Source: Agromyces bauzanensis
Lineage (GTDB): Bacteria; Actinomycetota; Actinomycetes; Actinomycetales; Microbacteriaceae
Assembly (NCBI RefSeq): GCF_014645655.1
Contig: NZ_BMMD01000001.1
Location: 28,229 to 92,228, forward strand
DNA length: 64,000 nucleotides
Direction: 5' to 3'
Part shown: positions 42,702 through 49,793 of the stretch, in pieces
How positions within the stretch are numbered: the stretch's first letter is position 1
Layout of the letters: each line of letters opens with the position of its first letter
Translations under genes and position numbers: made by a program
Notes under the pieces: model-generated
The model's input: the letters and a program-made list of their open reading frames with translations, nothing else
Database searches by the model: none
What the model was told of the DNA's origin: nothing

Positions 42702-42707
42702 TAGACT
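42702..42707 (+). promoter_or_regulatory. -10 element TAGACT of the AI-2E family gene
   Basis: TAGACT lies 6 bases before the ATG at 42714, a leaderless arrangement. Confidence 0.5.
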
Positions 42708-42713
42708 GGAGCG

Positions 42714-43940
42714 ATGACTGAGTCGAACGGTCGGGCTCGGGGCAGGGTCGCGCGGCGCCGACGCTCGGGGCAGCAGGCGACGGCCCCTGCAACGCCGTTG
42801 CGTCGCGACGCCTCGGAGTCCGTTCCCTACGGCATGCGGCTCGCGGCGGCCTGGTCGTGGCGGCTCCTGCTTGTGGGCGGCGTGCTCGCGGTCGTCATCT
42901 TCCTGATCTTCCAGCTGCGGTTCATCATCATCCCGATCCTCGTGGCGGTGCTGCTCGGCGCGCTCCTCGTGCCCTTCTCGCAGTTCCTGCAGCGCCACCG
43001 CTGGCCGAGGTGGCTCGCGATCGCGGTCGCGATGCTCGCCGCGCTCACGGTCGTCGGGGGGCTGCTCACGCTCGGCATCACGCAGATCGTCCGGGGCTTG
43101 GACGACCTCGCCGCGCAGTCGCTCGTCGCGTGGGACGAGTTCAAGGCGCTCCTGCTCGTGAGCCCGCTGCACATCACCGAGACACAGCTGAACGACTTCG
43201 TCGACCAGGTCTTCGCCTCGGCTCAGGCGGACAGCAACGTCCTGCTGAGCGGTGCGCTCTCGGCCGGGTCGACCGTGGGGCACTTCCTCGCAGGGATGCT
43301 GCTCGCCCTGTTCGCGACCATCTTCGTGCTCATCGACGGCCGCGGGATCTGGACCTGGATCGTCGGCGTCTTCCCGCGCCGGGCACGCGCGGCGGTCGAC
43401 GGCGCTGGCAACGCAGGCTGGGCGACGCTGCAGAACTTCGTCAAGGTGCAGGTGCTCGTCGCCGCGATCGACGCCGTCGGCATCGGCCTCGGCGCGTTCT
43501 TCCTCGGCGTGCCGCTGGCCGTGCCCATCGGGATCCTGGTGTTCCTCGGCTCGTTCATCCCCATCGTCGGCGCCGTGGTCACGGGTGGGCTCGCCGTGTT
43601 CGTGGCGCTCGTCTACAACGGCTGGGTCATCGCGCTCATCATGCTCGGCATCGTGCTGCTCGTGCAGCAGGTCGAGGGCCACATCCTGCAGCCGCTCATC
43701 ATGGGAACGGCGGTGAAGGTGCATCCGCTCGGTGTCGTCACCGCGGTCGCGACGGGTTCACTGCTCGCGGGCATCGCCGGCGCCCTGTTCGCCGTCCCGG
43801 TCGCCGCCGTCGCGAACGTGATGATCAACTACATCGCGGGCGGCTCGTGGAAGCATGCCGCCGGTCCACCGGTGGAGGAGGCGCACTCGCCGCTCTGGCG
43901 CACCGTGCCGCAACGACCGGGTTACCAGCGAGGAGAATGA
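42714..43940 (+). CDS. AI-2E family transporter (DUF20 permease)
   Basis: Polytopic membrane protein of 408 residues with the family layout. A basic cytoplasmic start (GRARGRVARRRRSG) comes first, then paired N-terminal helices (LLLVGGVLAVVIFLIFQLRFIIIPILVAVLLGALLVPF, split at FQ), a soluble helical insert, and C-terminal helices. Family motifs are GIGLGAFFLGVPLAVPIGILVFLGSFIPIVGA and EGHILQPLIMG. Relatives export diverse substrates or act as Na+/H+ antiporters; the AI-2 link is only the family name. The ilvA start lies 4 bases beyond its stop, so the two are probably co-transcribed. Confidence 0.9.
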   Translation: MTESNGRARGRVARRRRSGQQATAPATPLRRDASESVPYGMRLAAAWSWRLLLVGGVLAVVIFLIFQLRFIIIPILVAVLLGALLVPFSQFLQRHRWPRWLAIAVAMLAALTVVGGLLTLGITQIVRGLDDLAAQSLVAWDEFKALLLVSPLHITETQLNDFVDQVFASAQADSNVLLSGALSAGSTVGHFLAGMLLALFATIFVLIDGRGIWTWIVGVFPRRARAAVDGAGNAGWATLQNFVKVQVLVAAIDAVGIGLGAFFLGVPLAVPIGILVFLGSFIPIVGAVVTGGLAVFVALVYNGWVIALIMLGIVLLVQQVEGHILQPLIMGTAVKVHPLGVVTAVATGSLLAGIAGALFAVPVAAVANVMINYIAGGSWKHAAGPPVEEAHSPLWRTVPQRPGYQRGE

Positions 43941-43944
43941 GCGC

Positions 43945-45183
43945 GTGATCACGACCATTCCGGGGCCGAGCCTCGCCGAGTTCGAACGGGCGCGCGAAGT
44001 CGTGGGCCGCGTGGCCCGTCGCACGCCCATGGAGACGTCGCGGTTTCTCGCAGCCCGTCTCGGCGTGCCCGTGTACCTGAAGTGCGAGAACCTGCAGCGC
44101 ACCGGGTCCTACAAGCTCCGTGGCGCCTACCACCGGATGTCGTCGTTGAGCGAGGCCGAGCGGGAGCGCGGCGTGGTGGCCGCATCCGCCGGCAACCATG
44201 CGCAGGGCGTCGCCTTCGCCGCGCGCGAGCTCGGCATCCGCGCCACGATCTTCATGCCGGTCGGCGTCGCCCTGCCGAAGCTCGAGGCGACCCGTTCGTA
44301 CGGTGCCGACGTCGTGCTGGCCGGCAGCTCGATCGGTGAGACGCTCGAGGCGGCCGCGGCGTTCGCCGCCGAGACCGGAGCCGTCATCATCCCGCCGTTC
44401 GACCACCCCGACGTCGTCGCGGGTCAGGGCACGCTCGGCCTCGAGATCCTCGAGCAGGCTCCGGATGCCACGACCATCGTCGTCCCCATCGGCGGCGGCG
44501 GGCTCGCCGCCGGCATCGCGAGCGCGGCCAAGCAGCAGGCGGCCAGGGAGGGGCGCCCGCTGCGCGTCATCGGCGTGCAGGCCGAGAATGCGGCGCCGTA
44601 CGTCGCGTCGCTCGCGGCAGGGGAGCCGCGCCCGGTGCCGGTCGTGCCCACCATCGCCGACGGCATCGCGGTGTACCGGCCGGGCGAGCTGAACTTCGCG
44701 ATCATCCGCGAGACGGTCGACGAGGTCGTCACCGTGTCCGAGGACGACATCGCCCGGGCGCTCCTCGTGCTGCTCGAACGCGCCAAGCTGGTCGTGGAGC
44801 CCGCGGGAGCCGTGGCGGTGGCGGCGATCATGACCGGCGCCGTCGTGTCCGACGGACCGGTCGTCGCGGTGCTCTCCGGAGGCAACATCGACCCGCTCCT
44901 CATGCAGCGCGTCGTGGCGCACGGGCTTGCGGCATCCGACCGCTACCTCACGCTGAGCATCGGGCTGCCCGATCGTCCCGGCCAGCTCGCACGGGTCGCG
45001 GAGCTCCTCGCCGAGGCGAACGCGAACGTCGTCGAGGTGCTGCACACAAGACACGGCTCGGGGCTGCAGATCTCGGAGGTGGAACTGCAGCTCTCGGTCG
45101 AGACGCGCGGGCCCGACCACCGCGCCTCGGTCGTCGAAGTGCTGCGTCGGGCCGGGTACGATCCGCGGATCGTCGACGAATGA
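43945..45183 (+). CDS. ilvA: threonine ammonia-lyase
   Basis: PLP enzyme deaminating threonine to 2-oxobutyrate. The 412 residues have the PLP Lys in CENLQRTGSYKLRGAYHR, ASAGNHAQGVAFAA, the phosphate loop PIGGGGLAAGIASA and a Ser/Gly pocket SGGNIDP. A single C-terminal ACT domain (YLTLSIGLPDRPGQLARVAELLAEANANV) marks the short, catabolic-like allosteric type rather than the two-ACT biosynthetic form. GTG at 43945 with GAGGAG upstream. A strong hairpin follows the stop. Confidence 0.92.
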   Translation: MITTIPGPSLAEFERAREVVGRVARRTPMETSRFLAARLGVPVYLKCENLQRTGSYKLRGAYHRMSSLSEAERERGVVAASAGNHAQGVAFAARELGIRATIFMPVGVALPKLEATRSYGADVVLAGSSIGETLEAAAAFAAETGAVIIPPFDHPDVVAGQGTLGLEILEQAPDATTIVVPIGGGGLAAGIASAAKQQAAREGRPLRVIGVQAENAAPYVASLAAGEPRPVPVVPTIADGIAVYRPGELNFAIIRETVDEVVTVSEDDIARALLVLLERAKLVVEPAGAVAVAAIMTGAVVSDGPVVAVLSGGNIDPLLMQRVVAHGLAASDRYLTLSIGLPDRPGQLARVAELLAEANANVVEVLHTRHGSGLQISEVELQLSVETRGPDHRASVVEVLRRAGYDPRIVDE

Positions 45184-45188
45184 TGAAT

Positions 45189-45212
45189 GGCCCCCTCGCG
45201 AGCGAGGGGGCC
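45189..45212. terminator. bidirectional terminator between ilvA and greA
   Basis: GGCCCCCTCG-CGAG-CGAGGGGGCC forms a 10-bp perfect stem 5 bases after the ilvA stop and in the convergent gap with greA. T-rich runs are weak on both sides. Confidence 0.7.
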
Positions 45213-45250
45213 GTCGTCTACGGTGTTGGTCCGAACCGCGGCCGGGGTCC

Positions 45251-45742
45251 CTACTGGCCGCCCCAGGTCTCGACGCCCGTGACCTGCACGGCGATCTCGC
45301 GCCCGTTGGGCGCGGTGTAGCTCGTGGCGTCTCCGACCTTCAGGCCGAGGATCGCGGCGCCGAGCGGTGACTGCTCGCTGAACACGTCGAGTTCGGAGTC
45401 GCCGGCGATCTCTCGGCTGCCGATGAGGAAGCGCTCCTCGTCGCCCGCGATGACCGCGGTGATGACCGTGCCGGGTTCGACGACGCCCGAGGACTCGGGC
45501 GCCTCGCCGACCTTCGCGTGGCGCAGCAGTTCGGTGAGCTGGCGGATGCGTGCCTCCTGCTTGCCCTGCTCGTCTTTCGCGGCGTGGTACCCGCCGTTCT
45601 CCTTCAGGTCACCCTCTTCACGCGCCGCCTCGATGCGCTTGGCGATCTCCTCGCGACCGTGCGTCGAGAGCTCCTCGAGCTCGGCGGCGAGCCGGTCGAA
45701 GGCATCCTGCGTGAGCCAGGTGACGGTGGCGTCCTGCGCCAT
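45251..45742 (-). CDS. greA: transcription elongation factor GreA
   Basis: Rescues backtracked RNA polymerase by stimulating transcript cleavage. The 163 residues contain the N-terminal coiled coil with the acidic tip REEGDLKENGGYHAAKDEQG and the C-terminal FKBP-like domain (SEQSPLGAAILGLKVGDATSY). ATG at 45742 with CAGGAG upstream. The promoter overlaps the stop codon of the DUF4307 gene. Confidence 0.95.
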   Translation of the reverse strand: MAQDATVTWLTQDAFDRLAAELEELSTHGREEIAKRIEAAREEGDLKENGGYHAAKDEQGKQEARIRQLTELLRHAKVGEAPESSGVVEPGTVITAVIAGDEERFLIGSREIAGDSELDVFSEQSPLGAAILGLKVGDATSYTAPNGREIAVQVTGVETWGGQ

Positions 45743-45811
45743 GGTGCACTCCTGAGTTAGACGTGTCGGAATAGAGATGTCGCCCCGACGTTCGGTCGGA
45801 GCGAATCTCCT

Positions 45812-45817
45812 ATGTTA
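45812..45817 (-). promoter_or_regulatory. -10 element TAACAT of greA
   Basis: On the minus strand TAACAT overlaps the TAA stop of DUF4307 (45817-45815). A start near 45805 leaves a leader of about 62 bases. Confidence 0.45.
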
Positions 45818-46228
45818 GCTCAGCCAGCACCGGGAGATCAAACCGGTGTTGGCCTCCTGTGCGACGCGCACCGTCTCGGTGAACTCACGCAGGTGGCGAT
45901 CCGAGGCGGGGATCTCGACGACCTTCCAGCCCACGACGGTGAAGTCCTCGTCGAGCGCCTGCACGATGCACGCGGTCTCATTGCCGGGCGGCACCGACAG
46001 GGTCCACGAGACCTCGACGGCGCGTTCGTCGTTCATGAGCTCGTGCCCGGTGTCGGTGGCCTCGACCGACGGCGTCGAGCCGTCGAGGCCGGCCCAGACG
46101 ACCCATGCGACGAGCACGATCGCGACGGCGACCGCACCGGCGACGAGCAGGAGTCGGTCGCGCGTGCGACGAGGCCGAGTGCGCCCGTAGCGGGCGTCCA
46201 GCGCCGCGGTCTGCTGCCCGGTCACCAC
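45815..46228 (-). CDS. DUF4307 membrane protein
   Basis: A 137-residue protein with a short Arg-rich cytoplasmic start (RYGRTRPRRTRDR) and one membrane helix (LLLVAGAVAVAIVLVAWVVWAG). An extracytoplasmic beta-rich domain holds two Cys (NETACIVQAL and GLISRCWLS), typical of DUF4307. Start is GTG 46228 or the adjacent GTG 46225, with GAGGTGGGATGGAG upstream. It lies just upstream of greA, as in mycobacteria. The function is unknown. Confidence 0.88.
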   Translation of the reverse strand: MVTGQQTAALDARYGRTRPRRTRDRLLLVAGAVAVAIVLVAWVVWAGLDGSTPSVEATDTGHELMNDERAVEVSWTLSVPPGNETACIVQALDEDFTVVGWKVVEIPASDRHLREFTETVRVAQEANTGLISRCWLS

Positions 46229-46251
46229 GGCTCCATCCCACCTCGATCGTC

Positions 46252-46271
46252 TAGGCTGTGAATCCAGCCTA
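46252..46271. promoter_or_regulatory. symmetric divergent promoter (TAGGCT ... AGCCTA)
   Basis: TAGGCT on the plus strand (46252-46257) and the same hexamer on the minus strand (46271-46266) form a perfect inverted repeat spaced by 8 bases. Predicted start sites would lie about 5 bases apart and point away from each other: rightward to the small membrane protein, leftward to DUF4307-greA. Confidence 0.5.
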
Positions 46272-46294
46272 ACCCGCCCCGCGAAGGGATCCCG

Positions 46295-46339
46295 ATGCTC
46301 GCCCTGCCCGCCAGTCCCGCCGTCGGACGACGCTCGTGA
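46295..46339 (+). CDS. short upstream ORF, 14 codons
   Basis: ATG at 46295, preceded by GAAGGGA, encodes MLALPASPAVGRRS. Its TGA overlaps the GTG start of the next gene (GTGA, 46336-46339). It could be a leader peptide that couples translation of the membrane protein, which has no good ribosome binding site of its own, or the last trace of a lost gene. Confidence 0.4.
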   Translation: MLALPASPAVGRRS

Positions 46340-46662
46340 TCGCTGCGGCGGTGCCCTTCCTGGTAGGTGCGGAAGAGGAGGAGTTCGACCCCGACCTCGT
46401 GACGCCGGGCGTCGTGGGCTTCGTGGCGACGTTCCTCGTCATGGTGGTGGTGGTGCTCCTCATCCTCGACATGGTGCGCCGCATCCGCCGCGTCAACTAC
46501 CGCGCCGAGGTGCGGCAGCAGCTCGAGGTCGAGCGTCTCGAGGCGGAGCTCGCCGCGAGCGACGCGGGCGAAGCGGACGGTCCGGATGCCACGACGGCGA
46601 CCTCGGAGGCCGAAGCGGCCGCGGCATCCGACGACGAGGACGACACGCCGCCGACGCGCTGA
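46336..46662 (+). CDS. small single-pass membrane protein
   Basis: A 108-residue protein with an acidic stretch (AEEEEFDPDLVTPG), one membrane helix (VVGFVATFLVMVVVVLLILDM) and a basic, then helical cytoplasmic part (RRIRRVNYRAEVRQQLEVERLEAEL). A low-complexity acidic tail follows. It resembles the Rv1083-type small membrane proteins next to mca in mycobacteria. GTG at 46336. Function is unknown. Confidence 0.75.
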   Translation: MIAAAVPFLVGAEEEEFDPDLVTPGVVGFVATFLVMVVVVLLILDMVRRIRRVNYRAEVRQQLEVERLEAELAASDAGEADGPDATTATSEAEAAAASDDEDDTPPTR

Positions 46663-46663
46663 C

Positions 46664-46717
46664 GCGCCCGCGGCATCCGTCGCGCCCACCGCACCCGTCG
46701 CGCCCGCGGCATCCGTC
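46664..46717. repeat. 18-base tandem repeat, three copies
   Basis: Units 46664-46681 and 46700-46717 are identical; the middle unit 46682-46699 differs at three positions. They fill the convergent gap and run into the stop codon of the hemolysin III gene. Each outer unit contains GCGGCATCCG, the abundant genome word. Confidence 0.85.
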
Positions 46718-47516
46718 ACCCGAGGTGGTAGACGGGGTCGATCGCGATGATCAGGGTCGCCGCCCAGTGCGCCATGAAGGCGAGCACCGTGCAGGTGTGG
46801 AAGATCTCGTGGAACCCGAACCGGCCGGGCCACGGGTTCGGCTTCTTGAGCGCGTAGACGATCGCGCCGATCGTGTACAACAGGCCGCCCACGATCACGA
46901 GGACCATCATCGCGACGCTCGCCTCGAGCAGGTCGCCGAGGTACATGACCGCGGCCCAGCCGAGCAGTAGGTAGAGCGGCACGTAGAGCCAGCGCGGCGC
47001 GTGGATCCAGAACACGCGGAAGCCGATGCCGAGGAGGGCCCCGCCCCAGACGAAGCCGAGCAGCAGCCAACCCTTGTCGGGCGGCAGCGCGAGGATCGCC
47101 AGCGGTGTGTACGTGCCCGCGATCAACAGGAAGATGTTGGCGTGGTCGATGCGCTTCAGGAGGACCTTCGTGCGCGGCTTCCAGTCGAAGCGGTGGTAGA
47201 GCGCCGACATGCCGAACAGGAGCATCGAGGTGAGCGTGAACACCGCCGACGCCCACTTCGCGGGCGCGCCGTCGGCGAGCACGATGAGCACGACGCCGGC
47301 CACGATCGCCAGGGGGAAGGTCCCGGCGTGGATCCAGCCGCGCCAGGTCGGCTTGGGCTCGGCGTGCGAGAGCGAGTCGTCGAGCAGCGGGATGTTGGGC
47401 AGGTCGGGTCCGTGCGCCTCGCGCGTGATGGCGGCATCGGCCGTGTCCTCGGCGGCGACGGGGCGGGAGAGCTCCTCGGCGAAGTCGGAGGAATCGTCGC
47501 GGTGCTCTGGGCTCAT
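46716..47516 (-). CDS. hemolysin III family membrane protein (TrhA)
   Basis: Seven-helix membrane protein of 266 residues (PAQR/hemolysin III family) with a long acidic cytoplasmic start. Family motifs: STLYH-like SALYHRFDW, KRIDHANIFLLIAGTYTPLAI and the end FGFHEIFHTCTVLAFMAHW with conserved His and Asp that bind zinc in relatives. The ATG at 47516 is 6 bases after TACGCT. It is divergent from the cis-prenyl transferase, an order shared with M. tuberculosis Rv1085c-Rv1086. Confidence 0.92.
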   Translation of the reverse strand: MSPEHRDDSSDFAEELSRPVAAEDTADAAITREAHGPDLPNIPLLDDSLSHAEPKPTWRGWIHAGTFPLAIVAGVVLIVLADGAPAKWASAVFTLTSMLLFGMSALYHRFDWKPRTKVLLKRIDHANIFLLIAGTYTPLAILALPPDKGWLLLGFVWGGALLGIGFRVFWIHAPRWLYVPLYLLLGWAAVMYLGDLLEASVAMMVLVIVGGLLYTIGAIVYALKKPNPWPGRFGFHEIFHTCTVLAFMAHWAATLIIAIDPVYHLG

Positions 47517-47522
47517 GGACAC

Positions 47523-47528
47523 AGCGTA
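47523..47528 (-). promoter_or_regulatory. -10 element TACGCT of the trhA gene
   Basis: Minus-strand TACGCT lies 6 bases before the ATG at 47516, which favours this start over a GTG two codons upstream. Confidence 0.5.
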
Positions 47529-47577
47529 GGGCGTCGTCGATCACGTTCCGCTGTGAGTGCACGTGGCGGCGGAGGGG

Positions 47578-47583
47578 TAGCGT
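47578..47583 (+). promoter_or_regulatory. -10 element TAGCGT of the prenyl transferase gene
   Basis: TAGCGT lies 6 bases before the GTG at 47590, a leaderless arrangement. Confidence 0.5.
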
Positions 47584-47589
47584 AGTGCC

Positions 47590-48375
47590 GTGCAGAAGAG
47601 CGATCAGCCCCTCGGTCGCGGACTCCTCTACCGTCTCTACCAGAACCGGCTGAAGCGCGGACTCGACCCCGCCGCCCTGCCGAGGCATGTCGCCATGATC
47701 ATCGACGGCAACCGCCGGTGGGCGAGACAGCTCGGCTACGAGAGCGCCGCGCACGGCCACCGGGCCGGCGCGGCCAAGATGCGCGAGTTCCTGGAATGGT
47801 GCGACGATCTCGGCATCTCGGTGGTGACGCTCTACCTGCTCTCGAGCGACAACCTCGGCAACCGGCCGAGCTCCGAGCTCGCGGACCTGATCGAGATCAT
47901 CGCCGAGCTCGCGGAGGAGCTCTCGCACTACCGCGACTGGCGCGTGCAGCACGTCGGCTCCGACGCTGGGCTGCCAGAACCGCTCGTCGCCGCGCTGGAC
48001 GCGGCGGAGCACCGCACCGCCGACAAGCGCGGCATGCACGTGAACCTCGCCGTCGGCTACGGCGGACGCAAGGAGATCACCGACGCGATGCGCTCCATCG
48101 TCGCCGCGCATCACGCCGAGGGACGCAGTCTCGAGGACCTCGCGGAGCGGCTCACTCCCGACCTCATCGGCGAGCACCTCTACACGGGCGGGCAGCCCGA
48201 TCCCGACCTCGTCATCCGCACGTCGGGCGAGCAGCGGCTGAGCGACTTCATGCTCTGGCAGGCCGCCCACAGTGAGTTCTACTTCGTCGAGGCCCTCGGC
48301 CCCGACCTCCGGCAAGTCGACTTCCTACGGGCGCTCCGCGATTACGTGAGTCGTCACCGCAGGTTCGGGGGCTGA
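47590..48375 (+). CDS. cis-isoprenyl diphosphate synthase (UppS family)
   Basis: Adds isopentenyl diphosphate in Z configuration. The 261 residues contain HVAMIIDGNRRWARQLG with the Mg-binding Asp, HRAGAAKMREFLEW, LYLLSSDNLGNRP and the C-terminal PDLVIRTSGEQRLSDFMLWQAAHSEFYF. The neighbours suggest orthology to Rv1086, the short-chain Z,E-farnesyl diphosphate synthase, although a full undecaprenyl synthase cannot be excluded. Chain length is set by residues I cannot score by eye. Confidence 0.92.
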   Translation: MQKSDQPLGRGLLYRLYQNRLKRGLDPAALPRHVAMIIDGNRRWARQLGYESAAHGHRAGAAKMREFLEWCDDLGISVVTLYLLSSDNLGNRPSSELADLIEIIAELAEELSHYRDWRVQHVGSDAGLPEPLVAALDAAEHRTADKRGMHVNLAVGYGGRKEITDAMRSIVAAHHAEGRSLEDLAERLTPDLIGEHLYTGGQPDPDLVIRTSGEQRLSDFMLWQAAHSEFYFVEALGPDLRQVDFLRALRDYVSRHRRFGG

Positions 48376-48433
48376 TCCCGTTCGTGCGCGCCCCGCGGGT
48401 CTGCCATGATATGGCTCGGAGAAGGGGGCGATC

Positions 48434-49552
48434 GTGACGATCGACGCATACATCGCGGGGTTCGCTGAGGAGCCCGGATACCTGGACTACGCCCGGGTCG
48501 GTCCGCTCGCGACGTCGGCCGCCGAGGAGAGCATGGCGCTCACGCAGTTGCTCCAGCGCGGGCGGCACGGCAGCTTCGACGTGTTCGACGAGCAGGATGC
48601 GCGCCTGCGCCGCGCGGCCGCCGAGCTCACGGGCTTTCCGATCGACCACATCGTCTTCCAGCCGAACACGTCGCAGGGCATCATGCACGCGACGTTCGGC
48701 ATCACCGGCGCCGTGCTGCTGTCGGCCGGCGAGTTCCCGAGCCTGCCCATCGCCGCGGTGCGTGCACAGGGGGCACTGCACTCGGTGCAGCCCGTCTGGC
48801 TCGAGACCGATCACGGCAAGGTCACGCCGGGGCAGATCCGCGAGCAGCTCGAGGCGAACATCGGGGCGGTGGCGGTGAGTCTCGTGGATCCGCGTACCGG
48901 TTACCTGTGCGACATCGAGGGCATCCGGCAGGTGATCGGCGACCGGCTGCTCATCGTCGACGCGATCCAGGGCTTCGGTGTCGTCGACGCGCCCTGGGCG
49001 GCCGCGGACGTCGTGCTGTCGGGCGGCCAGAAGTGGTGCCGCGCCGGGTGGGGCACGGGCATCATGGCGCTCTCCGAACGTGCGCTCGAACGGCTCACGC
49101 CCGTGTTCTCGGGGTTCACCGGCACCGAGGAGCCCGAGCCCTGGGGCGAGGTGCCGCCGCCTGCACCCGACGCGCGCGCGTATCGGGTCTCGAACCCCGA
49201 TCCGATCGCCGAGGCGCGCTTCGCCGCCGCCATGGAGGAGATCTCGGCCACCGGCGTCGCCGAGATCAACGCCGCGATCGCCGAGCGGGTGAGCGAGGTG
49301 ATCGACCTCGCCGACGAGTTCGCGATCGCCGTCACGTCCTCCCGTGACGAGCAGGAACGCGCCGGGCTCGTGATCCTCCAGCCGCCCGCCGAGCAGGTGA
49401 CGTTCCTCACGGCGTCGTTGCACAACCACGGCGTCACGGCGACCACCCGCCAGGGGCGGGTTCGCCTCAGCGTCCACGCCGCCACCAGCGAGGAGACGCT
49501 CGAGATGCTGCGCGCCGCGTTCGTGTCGTACGCAACGGCGGCGTCGTACTGA
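48434..49552 (+). CDS. class V aminotransferase-like PLP protein
   Basis: Fold-type I PLP enzyme of 372 residues. The PLP Lys is in DVVLSGGQKWCRAGWGTGIM, with the cofactor Asp in LLIVDAIQGFGVVD and an N-terminal substrate part QPNTSQGIMHATFG. The C-terminal domain ends GRVRLSVHAATSEETLEML. Resembles the cysteine desulphurase/isopenicillin-epimerase-like group, but the mobile Cys loop of desulphurases is not evident. GTG at 48434 with AGAAGGGGG upstream. The substrate is unknown. Confidence 0.83.
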   Translation: MTIDAYIAGFAEEPGYLDYARVGPLATSAAEESMALTQLLQRGRHGSFDVFDEQDARLRRAAAELTGFPIDHIVFQPNTSQGIMHATFGITGAVLLSAGEFPSLPIAAVRAQGALHSVQPVWLETDHGKVTPGQIREQLEANIGAVAVSLVDPRTGYLCDIEGIRQVIGDRLLIVDAIQGFGVVDAPWAAADVVLSGGQKWCRAGWGTGIMALSERALERLTPVFSGFTGTEEPEPWGEVPPPAPDARAYRVSNPDPIAEARFAAAMEEISATGVAEINAAIAERVSEVIDLADEFAIAVTSSRDEQERAGLVILQPPAEQVTFLTASLHNHGVTATTRQGRVRLSVHAATSEETLEMLRAAFVSYATAASY

Positions 49553-49678
49553 GCGGCCGTCTGCGAACAGCGGGATCCCGCGGCGTCCGCCTGGTCGCAT
49601 CCGCCCGGGGCGTCCGCTCGAATGTGAACGGCAGATGACGATTCGCGTGTCGCTGTCGCGGATCAGGCCCTGGCGACG

Positions 49679-49793
49679 TAGCGTCTGAGACATCGGGCAA
49701 GGTGCCCGGTCGAGACGGCTTCGTGAAGCGCTCGTAGGAGGATTCGCCGGCCGGCTCGGAAGCCGAGCGGAATCGCTCGGGGCAGGAGCGGTC
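49679..49793 (+). promoter_or_regulatory. phoH promoter and hairpin-rich leader
   Basis: TAGCGT (49679-49684) predicts a start near 49691. The ~103-base leader contains CGGGCA-AGG-TGCCCG (49694-49708) and GCTCGG-AAG-CCGAGC (49754-49768) with GTAGGAGG between them. The first hairpin would sit at the very 5' end of the RNA. Confidence 0.45.

Noticed and set aside
49650-49690. Short ORF upstream of phoH as a PhoAT-like antitoxin
   Set aside because: A GTG frame of 13 codons ends in TGA at the promoter hexamer; it is too short, lacks a binding site and precedes the predicted transcript start.
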